Shown one piece after another: positions 8,564 to 20,405 of a stretch of 35,041 nucleotides of DNA. A program made the position numbers and the translations under genes. The stretch's first letter is position 1; every line of letters begins with the position of its first letter. This DNA is from an uncultured Flavobacteriaceae bacterium (GTDB lineage Bacteria > Bacteroidota > Bacteroidia > Flavobacteriales > Flavobacteriaceae). The DNA is taken from positions 1 through 35,041 of the forward strand of contig CAJQMK010000041.1 in assembly GCA_905479415.1 (NCBI GenBank). Direction: 5' to 3'. A model generated the notes under the pieces. The model worked only from the letters and a program-made list of their open reading frames with translations, was not told the origin of the DNA and did not search any database.

Positions 8564-9540
8564 TAATCTAGAGATTGATTTTCTTGGTTTGCTAATCTGA
8601 GTAGATCGTCAAATTCATCAGGGGTAAGATTTCCTAAAAAATAGTTTATTGGGTTAACTCTTTTTTTATCAATTTGAACTTCATAATGTAAGTGAGGGGC
8701 TTGAGATCTTCCGGTACTACCAACAAAACCAATTACATCTCCTTTTTTCACTTTCTGTCCTCTTTTTACGTTATACTTATTTAAATGAGCGTATAGTGTA
8801 ATATATCCAAAGCCGTGATCAATTCTAATATGTTTTCCATATCCGGTTGATCTTGAATCAGCTCTAATGATTTTTCCATCACTTGCTGCATAAACAGGCG
8901 TTCCTCTTGGAGCTGTAAAATCCATTCCAGAATGCATTTTTCTAGATTTATTAAAGGGATCATTTCTATAACCATATCCAGAAGCCATTCTTGTTAAATC
9001 ACTTTTTTTAATTGGTTGAATTGATGGAATAGCTGACAATAGTTTTTCTTTCTCACTGGCAAGTCTTTCTATCTCATCAAGAGATTTCGATTGAATTACT
9101 ATTTGTTTTGTAAGTATTTCAATCTTTTTAGTAGTTTCAATAACTAATTTAGAATTATCAAATCCCTCTAAATTTTCATATCTATTAACACCACCAAATC
9201 CAGCTTTTCTAACTTCACTGGGTATTGGATTGGTTTCAAATAAAACTCTGTAAATATTATTATCTCTTTGTTCAATTTCGTTAAGAACAATATTAAGTTG
9301 ATTTAGCTTTTTATTCATCAACTCAAACTGAAATTTATAATTTGATATTTCTCTGGCTTGAGAAAGTTCAGTAGGTGTATTAATTAAAGGGGATTTAAGC
9401 AGTATTAGCAAGGCTACGATTCCAAAGAACGAGGATACTATCAAAAACGTTAAAACATTTCTTAATTGCACTCCTTTACTTACTTTGATTTTTCTGTAAG
9501 AAAGTGTTTTTGTGTCGTAATAATATTTGGTCTTAAACAT
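8563..9540 (-). CDS. Membrane-anchored M23 (LytM-type) peptidoglycan endopeptidase
   Basis: A 325-residue protein with one N-terminal transmembrane helix (about 29-49), a periplasmic coiled coil (about 58-165) and a C-terminal M23 domain (about 183-300). Zinc ligands are visible as H203 and D207 in MHSGMDFTAP and H285 in APHLHYEV, with H252 and H283 as further catalytic-site histidines. None is missing, so it should be an active DD-endopeptidase rather than a degenerate LytM activator. The layout (helix, coiled coil, M23) is typical for envelope or division peptidases in this phylum. It is the first gene of a two-gene unit with the MerR-type regulator. Confidence 0.93.
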   Translation of the reverse strand: MFKTKYYYDTKTLSYRKIKVSKGVQLRNVLTFLIVSSFFGIVALLILLKSPLINTPTELSQAREISNYKFQFELMNKKLNQLNIVLNEIEQRDNNIYRVLFETNPIPSEVRKAGFGGVNRYENLEGFDNSKLVIETTKKIEILTKQIVIQSKSLDEIERLASEKEKLLSAIPSIQPIKKSDLTRMASGYGYRNDPFNKSRKMHSGMDFTAPRGTPVYAASDGKIIRADSRSTGYGKHIRIDHGFGYITLYAHLNKYNVKRGQKVKKGDVIGFVGSTGRSQAPHLHYEVQIDKKRVNPINYFLGNLTPDEFDDLLRLANQENQSLD

Positions 9541-9640
9541 TAATTAATTTATACTAATTTTACGCTTAAATTACTTTGTATAATATTAAGTAAATATATA
9601 AAATTGTTTTTTTTAATATCTATTACTAATTTAATAATTA

Positions 9641-12253
9641 ATGAATTCTAATAAAGTTCGTTCTACGTTTCTCGATTTTTTCAAAAATAAAAATCATAAA
9701 GTAGTTAAATCTGCTCCAATGGTTATTAAAAATGATCCTACGCTAATGTTTACAAATGCTGGGATGAATCAATTTAAAGATAATTTTTTAGGAAATTCAA
9801 TTATTGAATATAATAGGGTAGCCGATACTCAAAAATGCTTAAGAGTTTCAGGAAAACATAATGACTTAGAAGAGGTAGGTTTAGACACTTATCATCATAC
9901 CATGTTTGAAATGCTAGGTAACTGGAGTTTTGGCGATTATTTCAAAGAGGAAGCTATCCAATGGGCTTGGGAGTTATTAACCAAAATTTACAAAATAGAT
10001 AAAGAATCACTATATATTACAATTTTTGAAGGTTCAAAAGAGGATAATACAAGTTTAGATCAAGATGCTCTTGATATTTGGTCTAAAATAGTTGAGAAAG
10101 ACAAAATTATTTTTGGAAATAAAAAAGATAATTTTTGGGAAATGGGTGATGTTGGCCCTTGTGGTCCATGTTCTGAAATTCATGTTGATATTCGTTCTGA
10201 AAAAGAAAAATCTCTTGTTCATGGAAAAGACTTAGTCAATAAAGATCATCCTGAAGTTATTGAAATTTGGAATTTAGTTTTTATTCAATTTAACAGAAAA
10301 ACAAATGGAAGTTTAGAAAATCTTCCTTCCAAACACATAGATACTGGAATGGGATTTGAAAGACTATGTATGGTTTTACAAGGGGTTAAATCTAACTATG
10401 ATACCGATGTATTCTCTCCTTTAATCAAAGAATTAGAAAATATTTCTAATGTAAAATATAGTACCTCTTCAAAAACTGATATTGCTTTTCGTGTTATTGT
10501 TGATCATCTAAGAGCAGTTGTTTTTTCTATTGCCGATGGTCAGCTACCTTCAAATAATGGCGCAGGTTATGTAATTAGAAGAATTTTAAGAAGAGGAGTT
10601 AGGTATGGGTACACTTTTTTAAATTTAAAAAGTCCGTTTATCTATAAGCTTGTTAATACTCTATCGAATCAGTATTCATCTGTTTTCCCAGAAATAGATT
10701 CCCAAATTGAAATTATTAAAAATGTTATTAAACAAGAAGAGGATTCTTTTTTAAGAACTTTAGATAAAGGGATTATTAAGCTTGATGAAATAATATCTAA
10801 AAGTAAATCAAACACAATTTCAGGCTCAAATGCTTTTGAATTATATGATACTTTTGGATTTCCTGTTGATTTAACTGCTCTTATACTACGGGAAAAAAAC
10901 ATGAACTACGATTCTAAAGAATTTGATAGTTTAATGCAAGATCAAAAAAACAGATCAAAAGCTGCTATTAATACTCAAAATCAAGAATGGATATCTTTAA
11001 CTAATAATTTTCAACAAACTGAGTTTTTAGGTTATGATAATTTATCAGCTGACACCAAAATATCAATGTACAGAGAGTCAATTACTAAAAAGGGTGATTC
11101 TGTTTTTCATTTGGTTTTTGAATCAACTCCATTCTATCCTCAAGGCGGAGGTCAGATTGGAGATTGTGGTTTTATAGAAACTGTTGACGGCTCTAAATTG
11201 GAAATTATTAATACAGTCAAAGAAAATGACACAATAATTCATATTACTAAAGAACTTCCAAAAAATTTAAACTCAACTTTAAATGTTTCGGTTTTTAAGG
11301 ATCGAAGACTTAACAGTTCCTGTAATCATACATCTACACACTTACTACATCAAGCATTAAGACATGTTTTAGGTACTCATGTTCAGCAAAAAGGATCAAT
11401 GGTCTCTGATAAATATTTAAGATTTGATTTCTCACATTTTGAAAAATTAAGTGATAATCAAATTAAAGAAGTTCAAAATTTTGTTAATCAAAAAATTGAT
11501 GATCATTTAGATCTTGAAGAAAATAGATCTGCTGATTTCAACGAATGTATTAATAATGGAGTAATTGCATTGTTTGGCGAAAAATATGGTGATAAGGTTA
11601 GATCTGTGAAATTTGGAACTTCATTTGAGCTGTGTGGTGGAACGCATGTTAAAAACACAAGCATAATTAAAAACTTTATTATTAGATCTGAATCAGCAAT
11701 ATCAACAGGCATTAGAAGAATTGAAGCAATAAGTGGACTAGTAGCAAAAGATTATTTAAATGAAAAAATAAAAATTTTAGATAATGTGAATTCTTTATTA
11801 AATAATGAAAAGGATGTATTAGTAGCCATAAAAAAACTTAAAAACCACAACACTCAGTTAGGTAAAAAAATTGATAATATTATGAGTGAATTATCAAAGT
11901 TTTATTTGAAAGAAATTATAGATCAAACTCAAAATAATAAATCAATTAATTTTTGCCTTCATGAACTTAAGTGTTCGCCAGAACTACTAAAGAATTTAGC
12001 TTTCAGTGCAGGAAAACAAATTGAAAATTTGTTTTTAATACTAGTGTGTCAAAATGAGGACAAGGTTTATTTAACTTGTTACATATCTAAAAATTTAGTT
12101 GATGATTCTAAAATGAATGCCAATAATATTGTTAGAAATCTAAGTCAATTTATTGAAGGTTCAGGCGGAGGACAACCCTTTTTTGCTAATGCTAGTGGAA
12201 CTAAATTAAATGGGATAGCAAAATTAAAGGAGGAAGCAAAAAAGTTATTTTAA
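9641..12253 (+). CDS. alaS: Alanyl-tRNA synthetase
   Basis: An 870-residue class II synthetase of normal length that charges tRNA-Ala. The N-terminal catalytic core includes LMFTNAGMNQFKD and the signature FEMLGNWSFGDYFK. The editing domain has the GGGQIGDCG loop near residue 505 and the zinc site H563, H567 (HTSTH) with C665 and H669 (CGGTH). The C-terminal oligomerisation/C-Ala domain ends with the glycine-rich EGSGGGQPFFA. A near-consensus TTACTTTG lies far upstream (9571-9578). The stop codon abuts that of the convergent DUF4136 gene. Confidence 0.97.
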   Translation: MNSNKVRSTFLDFFKNKNHKVVKSAPMVIKNDPTLMFTNAGMNQFKDNFLGNSIIEYNRVADTQKCLRVSGKHNDLEEVGLDTYHHTMFEMLGNWSFGDYFKEEAIQWAWELLTKIYKIDKESLYITIFEGSKEDNTSLDQDALDIWSKIVEKDKIIFGNKKDNFWEMGDVGPCGPCSEIHVDIRSEKEKSLVHGKDLVNKDHPEVIEIWNLVFIQFNRKTNGSLENLPSKHIDTGMGFERLCMVLQGVKSNYDTDVFSPLIKELENISNVKYSTSSKTDIAFRVIVDHLRAVVFSIADGQLPSNNGAGYVIRRILRRGVRYGYTFLNLKSPFIYKLVNTLSNQYSSVFPEIDSQIEIIKNVIKQEEDSFLRTLDKGIIKLDEIISKSKSNTISGSNAFELYDTFGFPVDLTALILREKNMNYDSKEFDSLMQDQKNRSKAAINTQNQEWISLTNNFQQTEFLGYDNLSADTKISMYRESITKKGDSVFHLVFESTPFYPQGGGQIGDCGFIETVDGSKLEIINTVKENDTIIHITKELPKNLNSTLNVSVFKDRRLNSSCNHTSTHLLHQALRHVLGTHVQQKGSMVSDKYLRFDFSHFEKLSDNQIKEVQNFVNQKIDDHLDLEENRSADFNECINNGVIALFGEKYGDKVRSVKFGTSFELCGGTHVKNTSIIKNFIIRSESAISTGIRRIEAISGLVAKDYLNEKIKILDNVNSLLNNEKDVLVAIKKLKNHNTQLGKKIDNIMSELSKFYLKEIIDQTQNNKSINFCLHELKCSPELLKNLAFSAGKQIENLFLILVCQNEDKVYLTCYISKNLVDDSKMNANNIVRNLSQFIEGSGGGQPFFANASGTKLNGIAKLKEEAKKLF

Positions 12254-12796
12254 TTATTTTACTTCAATTTCTGGAGGGTAAACATCCAAGATTTTAGTTA
12301 CATAAGAACTCACTAAATCATCTCTATTAGTTCTTTTACTACTTGACAAAAAACCAGTCCCTTTACCTTGCCATATTAATTGTTTAGTCTTAGTGTCAAT
12401 TAAATCAATGTATAAAGCACCTTGAGAAGTTGAATAAGCGACTTGTCTATGACCCCTTCCGTAATTTGGGTACCAACCAGTGTAATATGGACTGTAAAAA
12501 GTATTATCTATGTAAATATTTTCAGAAGATTTAGTAGCAATATTAATAAGAATATCGGGGTTTTCGTCAATTGTCATTCCTTTATTTAATAATGTATTTT
12601 GAATAGACTTTAGAATTCTTTTTTTGTCTATATCTGAAATTTCAACTTTATCAATCCCAGACTTGTAGAAAGCAAATGTTTTGTATTGTGAGAAATCAGC
12701 TTCAGAGTCGAAATCAGAAGCAACTTTGACAGATCCACAACTAATTAAGATTACTGAAATAAAAAGTAGGTAAGAAAATAATTTAAAAGTTTTCAA
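12254..12796 (-). CDS. DUF4136 lipoprotein, TTG start
   Basis: A 180-residue protein with a clear lipoprotein signal peptide ending VILISC (C20). The mature part matches DUF4136: a SDFDSEADFSQYKTFAFY opening, a DKKRILKSIQNTLLNKGM segment and YIDLIDTKTKQLIWQGKGTG. Members are envelope lipoproteins of unknown function. The start must be TTG at 12796: an in-frame TGA lies eight codons upstream, there is no ATG or GTG in between, and the first internal methionine would delete the signal peptide. The gene stands alone on this strand between alaS and the deaminase operon. Confidence 0.85.
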   Translation of the reverse strand: MKTFKLFSYLLFISVILISCGSVKVASDFDSEADFSQYKTFAFYKSGIDKVEISDIDKKRILKSIQNTLLNKGMTIDENPDILINIATKSSENIYIDNTFYSPYYTGWYPNYGRGHRQVAYSTSQGALYIDLIDTKTKQLIWQGKGTGFLSSSKRTNRDDLVSSYVTKILDVYPPEIEVK

Positions 12797-12888
12797 AATA
12801 ATATTTTTATATATACATCAATAATAGTGCCTTGATTTTATTTAAATTTATATTTTTTAAATGTCTGATCATAATTTTTATATAAAAA

Positions 12889-13809
12889 ATGTCTTTTTTT
12901 AACACAATTAAAACAGAAAACATTCGTTTAGAATTTCAAGATTTAAATCATGATTTAAAGATTTTTATGAAAAGAGAGGATTTAATTCATCCTATAATTT
13001 CAGGTAATAAATTTCGAAAATTAAAATATAATCTTAAGAAATTAAAAAAAAATAAAAATTCACTTTTAATTACTTTTGGAGGTGCCTTTTCAAATCATTT
13101 ATTGGCAGTTGCTTATTTAGGTAAAATTGAAGGAATTAAAACTTTAGCAATAGTAAGAGGAGAAGAGCTAAAAAATTCCAAACTAAACACAACTTTACAA
13201 AAATGTTCTGATTTTGGAATGAAATTTGAATTTGTTTCAAGAGAAAAATACAGAGAAAGAAATTCTAATAAATACAATTATGAGCTACAAAATAAATTTA
13301 AAAATGCGTACATAGTCCCTGAGGGTGGTACAAATATACTTGGAGTTAAGGGGTGTGAGGAAATTTTATCTGAATCTGATAAAAACTTTTTTGATGTAGT
13401 TTGTGTCCCAGTTGGCTCGGGCGGGACTTTTTCTGGATTGATTAATTCTAGTTTAGAAAAACAAAAAATATTAGGGTTTTCTGCCTTAAATAATAGTAAT
13501 ATAAGTGAAGTAATTAATAAATTTGTAAAGAAAGATAATTGGAAATTATTTGAAGAAAGTTTTTTTGGTGGTTATGCAAAATTTAATGATGAATTAATAA
13601 ATTTTATTAATAGTTTTTATAAAAAACATAATATTAGGTTAGATTCTATTTATAATGCTAAAATGATTTTCAGGATAATTGATTTAATAAATAAAAATGA
13701 TTGGGTTTTTGGTAAAAATATTTTAATTATAAATACTGGAGGAACTCAATCTGTAGAAGGAATTAATAAATTACTTAAAAAGAAAGGATGCGAAACCATA
13801 AATTATTAA
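12889..13809 (+). CDS. PLP-dependent ACC deaminase / D-cysteine desulfhydrase-like enzyme
   Basis: A 306-residue fold-type II PLP enzyme. The segment ISGNKFRKLKYN holds the likely PLP lysine K41. TFGGAFSNHLLAVA near residue 64, VPEGGTN near 143 and VPVGSGGTFSGL near 172 are the substrate and phosphate loops of the ACC deaminase/D-cysteine desulfhydrase family. Sequence alone does not tell 1-aminocyclopropane-1-carboxylate deaminase from D-cysteine desulfhydrase. Without plant-associated context, D-amino-acid or sulfur metabolism seems as likely. The gene overlaps the start of the glucosaminidase gene by 22 nt, and hemL follows, so all three form one operon. Confidence 0.88.
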   Translation: MSFFNTIKTENIRLEFQDLNHDLKIFMKREDLIHPIISGNKFRKLKYNLKKLKKNKNSLLITFGGAFSNHLLAVAYLGKIEGIKTLAIVRGEELKNSKLNTTLQKCSDFGMKFEFVSREKYRERNSNKYNYELQNKFKNAYIVPEGGTNILGVKGCEEILSESDKNFFDVVCVPVGSGGTFSGLINSSLEKQKILGFSALNNSNISEVINKFVKKDNWKLFEESFFGGYAKFNDELINFINSFYKKHNIRLDSIYNAKMIFRIIDLINKNDWVFGKNILIINTGGTQSVEGINKLLKKKGCETINY

Positions 13810-14594
13810 TATTAGTTTTTATTATTTTTTTTAACTCTTGTGGAGTAAAAAAAGTGTCATATCGTGATAACAGTCCTAAAAAAATTAACAATAAATCCGT
13901 AAAATCAGTTAATCGATTCTTTAAATCTATGACCAACGAGCAAAGAACTCATTGGTATGTAAATACTTACTCTAAAATTTCAATTGATGAAATGAAAAAA
14001 TTTGGAATTCCAGCAAGCATAACTATGGCTCAAGGAATATTAGAGTCTAATTCTGGAAAAGGAAGTCTTGCATTAAAGTCTAATAATCATTTTGGAATAA
14101 AATGTCACAGTAAATGGAAAGGTAAAAAAGTTTATCATGACGACGATGAAAAAGGAGAATGTTTTAGAAAGTATAAGAATCCAGAAAAATCCTACAGAGA
14201 TCATTCTTTGTTTTTGGAATCTAGAGATCGATATAATTTTTTATTTAAATTAAATAAAAGGAATTATGTCAAGTGGGCTAAAGGATTAAAAAAAGCTGGA
14301 TATGCAACTGATCCTAAATATGCAGATAAATTAATTTCAATAATTGAGCGATATGAGTTATGGAAATTAGATGGTTCTAAAAAACCACTCAATAAGACTA
14401 GAGAAAAAAAATTATCTATAAAGCAAGCGCAAATTCTGCCAGAAACAAAATCAATGTATAGTGTTAAAAAAGGAGATACTTTGTATTCAATTTCTAAAAA
14501 ATTTAATATCAGTGTCTCTAAACTTGTGGAAATAAATAATATTAAAAATAACAATTTAAGTATTGGTCAATCCTTAAAAGTAATTAAAAAATAA
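13788..14594 (+). CDS. Glucosaminidase (GH73-type) lipoprotein with C-terminal LysM domain
   Basis: A 268-residue protein with a short lipoprotein signal peptide (FFNSC, C18). A glucosaminidase domain spans about 45-195. [14 protein letters not shown] places the catalytic glutamate at E86, followed by [10 protein letters not shown] single LysM peptidoglycan-binding domain occupies about 223-267 ([16 protein letters not shown]). It likely cleaves N-acetylglucosaminyl bonds in peptidoglycan from a lipid-anchored position. The ATG lies inside the end of the upstream deaminase gene, behind the purine-rich AAAGAAAGG. Its stop overlaps the hemL ATG by one base (TAATG), so translation is probably coupled through the operon. 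Confidence 0.94.
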   Translation: MRNHKLLILVFIIFFNSCGVKKVSYRDNSPKKINNKSVKSVNRFFKSMTNEQRTHWYVNTYSKISIDEMKKFGIPASITMAQGILESNSGKGSLALKSNNHFGIKCHSKWKGKKVYHDDDEKGECFRKYKNPEKSYRDHSLFLESRDRYNFLFKLNKRNYVKWAKGLKKAGYATDPKYADKLISIIERYELWKLDGSKKPLNKTREKKLSIKQAQILPETKSMYSVKKGDTLYSISKKFNISVSKLVEINNIKNNNLSIGQSLKVIKK

Positions 14595-15880
14595 TGTTGT
14601 ATCAGAGAAGTAGTGTGCTTTTTAATGAAGCGAAAAAATATATTCCAGGCGGAGTTAACTCACCAGTAAGAGCTTTTAAGTCAGTAGGAGGGTCTCCTGT
14701 TTTCGCATCAAAGGCTAATGGTGCTTATGTCTACGACGAGGATGGAAATAAATATATAGATTACATATCCTCATGGGGGCCAATGATTTTGGGACATGCA
14801 CACCCTAAGGTTGTTAGAGCAATCTCAGAAACAGCTAAAAACGGAACTTCCTTTGGAATGCCAACTACATTAGAAACGGATTTGGCTAAATTATCTTTAT
14901 CAATGGTTCCAGGAATGCAAAAAATTAGATTCGTAAATTCGGGAACAGAGGCTTGTATGAGTGCAATTAGATTGGCACGTGGATACACAAATAAAGATAA
15001 AATAATTAAATTTTCTGGATGTTATCATGGACATTCTGACTCTTTCTTGATTGAAGCGGGTAGTGGAGTTGTTACTTTTGGAACTCCAAACAGTCCTGGT
15101 GTTACTAAAGGCACTGCTAAGGATACATTAATTTCCCCTTACAATGATTTGAATTATGTAAAAACACTTTTTGAAAATAATAAAAATGAAGTTGCAGCTA
15201 TTATTATTGAGCCTGTTGCCGGTAATATGGGTTGTGTTATTCCAAAGCAAGGGTTTATTGAAGGGTTGAGAAAACTATGTGATCAAAACAATTGTCTTCT
15301 AATTTTTGATGAAGTAATGACTGGATTTAGACTCGCTAAGGGTGGTGCTCAAGAAATTCTAGGTATAAATGCAGATATTGTTACTTATGGAAAAGTAATT
15401 GGTGGAGGTCTGCCTGTTGGAGCGTTTTCATCAAGAGATGAAATAATGAATAAACTTTCACCTGAGGGATCAGTATATCAAGCCGGAACACTTAGTGGAA
15501 ATCCTTTAGCAATGTCTGCTGGGTTAGCCACTCTTTCTGAATTAAAACTTAACGATAATATTTACCAAAGTTTAAATGATAAATCCTCTTATTTAGAAAA
15601 GGGAATGTACGAGGTGCTTGGCAAAACGACATTAGATTTTAAAATAAACCGTTTAGGATCTATGATTTCTCTACATTTTTGTTCTGAAGACGTTACGGAT
15701 TTTAAATCATCTCAAAAAGGAAATAATGAAAAATTTAAAAAATATTTTCACGGTATGTTAAATGAAGGCATTTATCTTCCCCCAAGTGCATTTGAGAGTT
15801 ACTTTTTAAACGATGCACTTACTTACAGTGACATAGATTTTACACTCGATGCTTTAAAAAAAGTTTCAAAAACTATTTAG
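14594..15880 (+). CDS. hemL: Glutamate-1-semialdehyde 2,1-aminomutase
   Basis: A 428-residue class III aminotransferase-fold enzyme making 5-aminolevulinate in the C5 tetrapyrrole pathway. It shows the family N-terminus [28 protein letters not shown] near residue 115, SGCYHGHSD near 141, [10 protein letters not shown] near 237 and the PLP lysine K267 in [15 protein letters not shown]. Length is standard. It is the last gene of the deaminase-glucosaminidase-hemL operon. Its last four bases overlap the end of the convergent metalloprotease gene. Confidence 0.97.
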   Translation: MLYQRSSVLFNEAKKYIPGGVNSPVRAFKSVGGSPVFASKANGAYVYDEDGNKYIDYISSWGPMILGHAHPKVVRAISETAKNGTSFGMPTTLETDLAKLSLSMVPGMQKIRFVNSGTEACMSAIRLARGYTNKDKIIKFSGCYHGHSDSFLIEAGSGVVTFGTPNSPGVTKGTAKDTLISPYNDLNYVKTLFENNKNEVAAIIIEPVAGNMGCVIPKQGFIEGLRKLCDQNNCLLIFDEVMTGFRLAKGGAQEILGINADIVTYGKVIGGGLPVGAFSSRDEIMNKLSPEGSVYQAGTLSGNPLAMSAGLATLSELKLNDNIYQSLNDKSSYLEKGMYEVLGKTTLDFKINRLGSMISLHFCSEDVTDFKSSQKGNNEKFKKYFHGMLNEGIYLPPSAFESYFLNDALTYSDIDFTLDALKKVSKTI

Positions 15881-18321
15881 ATAGGCTTACCAATAAGTAT
15901 TTTATTAATTTTTGCTGTAGCCATATCCAAATGCATTTTAGTCATTTTATCAGATCTATTTTTATGCTTTTTAATATCTTTTTTTAATTCTAACAACTGT
16001 CCAACAGCAATAGTCCTTATATCAGACTGACTAACTTTTACAGATGTAACTCTTCCTCTTGCCCAAGATGGAATTGAACCCTGTTCTTCGTTCATGATGT
16101 AACTAATTCTATCTAAGTAAGCCAATTGTAAATTTCGTCTATATACATCTATTGTTTTGTGAGTATAAAGTTCTTTCCAAATTCCTCTTTTCAAATCTGA
16201 CATCATATCAATTAAAGTATATGCGGCTTTTCCGTTTATTGCTTCATTTTCTATAAGTCTTGCCATTTTTCCAAAATCCAATATACTGTTAAGTGTTCTA
16301 GATTGAGTGCTTCTAATCCTATTAGTGATTCCAGCGAATTCTATTTTATTTAGAATGTTATTATCAATCATCCAAGTCGGAGTTTCAAAAAGTTGGTCAT
16401 TTAAAAAGTTCATACATTTTTTTTGGTGAGACTTTTTAACGTGAGTATAAACTGGACCTTCTTGATCATAAGTTTTATAATATTGATACACTCCTCCAAT
16501 ATTTGAGCTTACGTGTCCCATATAGCGATTGAATTGTGAAAGTACTTGTCCATACATTGTCTGAAGATCTGAATAATCTTTTCCGTCTTCAGAAGTCCAT
16601 TTGTTCAGGTTAGGTATAATTCTTTTTAAATTTAATATTCCATATTCACTCGCTTTAACGGCATCGTCACCTAAATCTTCTGTTTGTGAACTTGGATCAA
16701 TACCAGCACTACCAAATCTATGCATCAAGCTGTTCTCATTATCTCTTATCCATTTATCCAATGTTTTCTTTTCATCTTTTGCAGTTTTAGCATCTGGAAT
16801 AGGTCTATAGCCCCATCTGACAGAATGTTTATCGTACACTCCTATATCTGGCATTAGTGCAACACCTTTATCTTCAGGCTGGGCTATATAGTTAAATCTA
16901 GCATAGTCCATAATTGATGGAGCTGTACCGTATTTTTTTGTAAAAGTTGCAGATCTTAGTGAATCTACTGGGTAAGCACTACTGCTTCCCATGTTGTGTG
17001 GTAAGCCAATTGTATGTCCAACTTCGTGAGCTGAGACAAACCTTATTAATCTTCCCATAACTTCATCATCAAAAGAAACTCCTCTTGCATCTTCATTTAT
17101 AGCAGCAGTTTGAACAAAAAACCAATTTCTCAATAATGTCATTACATTATGGTACCAGTTAATGTCCGATTCTAAAATTTCTCCAGATCGAGGATCACTA
17201 ACGTGTGGTCCATTGGCATTTGGAATAGGAGAGGCTAAATATCTTACAACTGAATACCTTACGTCTTCTGGGCTCCAATCTGGATCTTCTTCCTTAGTTG
17301 GAGGATCCTTAGCAATAATTGCATTTTTAAATCCGGCTTCTTCAAATGCTATTTGCCAATCTTCAATACCTTGTTTTAGATATTTTCTCCATTTTACGGG
17401 TGTAGCTCTATCAATATAATATACTATTTGTTTTTTTGGAGTTACTAACTCTCCATTTTTAAACTTTTCTAAATCTTCATCTCTAACTTCTAATCTCCAT
17501 CTATCTAAATATTTTAAAGATTTACTTTCTTGTACATCTAGTCCGTAATCAACTTGACTTCTTGCAAACCATCCTACTCTTTGATCAAAATATCTTCTTT
17601 TCATTGGAACTTTAGGTAATAATATCATTGAATTATTGATTTCAAGCGATATAGTTCCTGTGCTAGAGTTTGAAGGTGGTGATGAGGAATTATATGTTTT
17701 TACATGTCTTGATTCTATATTTTCTGGATAACTTTTTATAGATTCAATAAAAGATTTTTTAGAGTTTAAACTTGATATTTTATAACCTTTTCTTCTACTT
17801 TGAGGAAATCCTAATGGTTTTACATCTTCACTAAATAGTTTTGTAACTTCAATAAGTGTTGAAGTAGAATCTATTCCTTTGCTTTCTATTTTAAAACTAT
17901 ATAAAATTGGTTCAAAATTTGAATTAAGAACAGCTTCGTTGACTGGAAGTGAATCTGATGCAACAACGTTGTGCGAAACTACTCTTAACAATATTTTGTT
18001 ATCTTTTTTCTGCCATCTTAAAACTTGTGTATTTTGTTTTCCTCCTCCAAAACCAAGTCCAGATGCAGTTTTAGCTATCCTAGTAACCATCAACATTTCT
18101 CTTCCAAAGAGAGTGTCATTTATTTCGTAATAATATTTTTCTTTGACTTTATGAATGTTAAATAATCCTTTGTCAGTGATTGCTTCTTTCGTTATTATGT
18201 CTTCAAAAGTTTTTTCTTTTTTAGGCTTTTTGGAGTCTTCCTTAGTGTTTGGTTTTTGAGCAGCAAGATTTAAAGATAAAAGAAGACAAAATAGAAAAGT
18301 AGAAATATTATTTTTATTCAT
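15877..18321 (-). CDS. Secreted zinc metalloprotease (DUF5117/DUF4953 type)
   Basis: An 814-residue protein with a type I signal peptide (about 1-21, LNLAAQ). The extended metzincin-like motif [11 protein letters not shown] (432-442) supplies zinc ligands H432, H436 and H442 and the catalytic E433. A downstream [12 protein letters not shown] contains a methionine that could be the Met-turn. The N-terminal part (about 40-280) fits the DUF5118/DUF5117 regions seen before this catalytic domain in Bacteroidota, and the long helical C-terminal part is also usual. The natural substrate is unknown. It follows lysS on the same strand after 124 bp, which show neither an exact -7 motif nor a terminator. 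Confidence 0.9.
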   Translation of the reverse strand: MNKNNISTFLFCLLLSLNLAAQKPNTKEDSKKPKKEKTFEDIITKEAITDKGLFNIHKVKEKYYYEINDTLFGREMLMVTRIAKTASGLGFGGGKQNTQVLRWQKKDNKILLRVVSHNVVASDSLPVNEAVLNSNFEPILYSFKIESKGIDSTSTLIEVTKLFSEDVKPLGFPQSRRKGYKISSLNSKKSFIESIKSYPENIESRHVKTYNSSSPPSNSSTGTISLEINNSMILLPKVPMKRRYFDQRVGWFARSQVDYGLDVQESKSLKYLDRWRLEVRDEDLEKFKNGELVTPKKQIVYYIDRATPVKWRKYLKQGIEDWQIAFEEAGFKNAIIAKDPPTKEEDPDWSPEDVRYSVVRYLASPIPNANGPHVSDPRSGEILESDINWYHNVMTLLRNWFFVQTAAINEDARGVSFDDEVMGRLIRFVSAHEVGHTIGLPHNMGSSSAYPVDSLRSATFTKKYGTAPSIMDYARFNYIAQPEDKGVALMPDIGVYDKHSVRWGYRPIPDAKTAKDEKKTLDKWIRDNENSLMHRFGSAGIDPSSQTEDLGDDAVKASEYGILNLKRIIPNLNKWTSEDGKDYSDLQTMYGQVLSQFNRYMGHVSSNIGGVYQYYKTYDQEGPVYTHVKKSHQKKCMNFLNDQLFETPTWMIDNNILNKIEFAGITNRIRSTQSRTLNSILDFGKMARLIENEAINGKAAYTLIDMMSDLKRGIWKELYTHKTIDVYRRNLQLAYLDRISYIMNEEQGSIPSWARGRVTSVKVSQSDIRTIAVGQLLELKKDIKKHKNRSDKMTKMHLDMATAKINKILIGKPI

Positions 18322-18445
18322 AATTAGTATTATTTTTATTATGAATATATTAAATATATCTCATTCTTGTTGCGAAATATTTTTCTTTTTTAAGTTATTT
18401 CTAAGAATTAATTAAAAAAATACCACTAAGAATGTTTATTAAAGA

Positions 18446-20137
<1,692 letters not shown>

Positions 20138-20152
20138 GTTTGTTTTTTTTTT

Positions 20153-20160
20153 CAAATATA
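20153..20160 (-). promoter_or_regulatory. -7 element TATATTTG for lysS
   Basis: An exact TAnnTTTG match on the minus strand, 15 nt before the lysS ATG at 20137. The short A-rich stretch between them would be the -7 spacer plus a leader of under ten bases. The porin gene has exactly the same 15-nt spacing. No -33 TTG at a standard distance. Confidence 0.55.
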
Positions 20161-20241
20161 ATCAATCAATTTCAAAGGAAGGTTTGTATTTCATTCTTCA
20201 TTTAATTAATATATTTACATTACTAATCTTAAATTAAGTTG

Positions 20242-20400
20242 TTGAGTTTTTGGAGAGTAATTTTATCGATTCTATTTCCTCCTTTCTCTGTTTTAGATAA
20301 AGGATGCGGATCAATTATTATAGTTTTTATTTTAACGTTATGTGGATGGGTTCCTGGTGTAATAGCTGCTTTAGTTATTTTAAATAATCCTAAAAATTAA
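20242..20400 (+). CDS. YqaE/Pmp3-family small membrane protein, TTG start
   Basis: A 52-residue protein, easy to miss because of size and start codon. Two hydrophobic helices (about 5-19 and 26-46) surround the signature LFPPFSVLDKGCGS, followed by LCGWVPGVIAALVI, which are the hallmarks of the Pmp3/YqaE proteolipid family. These proteins are linked to membrane potential and stress tolerance in other organisms; the mechanism is unclear. An in-frame TAA at 20230 leaves only TTG at 20239 or 20242 as starts. TTG at 20242 gives the N-terminus (M)SFWRVILSILFPP, which agrees with homologues. It ends 5 nt before lipB, so the two are probably co-transcribed. A TATATTTA near-match to the -7 motif lies at 20210-20217. 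Confidence 0.9.
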   Translation: MSFWRVILSILFPPFSVLDKGCGSIIIVFILTLCGWVPGVIAALVILNNPKN

Positions 20401-20405
20401 TTTTT

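Noticed and set aside
12861-12902. A 13-codon upstream open frame (MSDHNFYIKNVFF) overlapping the start of the PLP deaminase gene
   Set aside because: Short frames of this size are common in AT-rich DNA, and there is no pattern of regulatory codons.
15877-18321. Several antisense open frames of 60-85 residues inside the metalloprotease gene
   Set aside because: Shadow frames of a well-supported coding region; no start context or domain signatures.
18322-18445. Possible promoter (TATATTTA-like) or terminator between lysS and the metalloprotease gene
   Set aside because: The motif differs from consensus at its key final G, and no stable hairpin with a T-run is visible.
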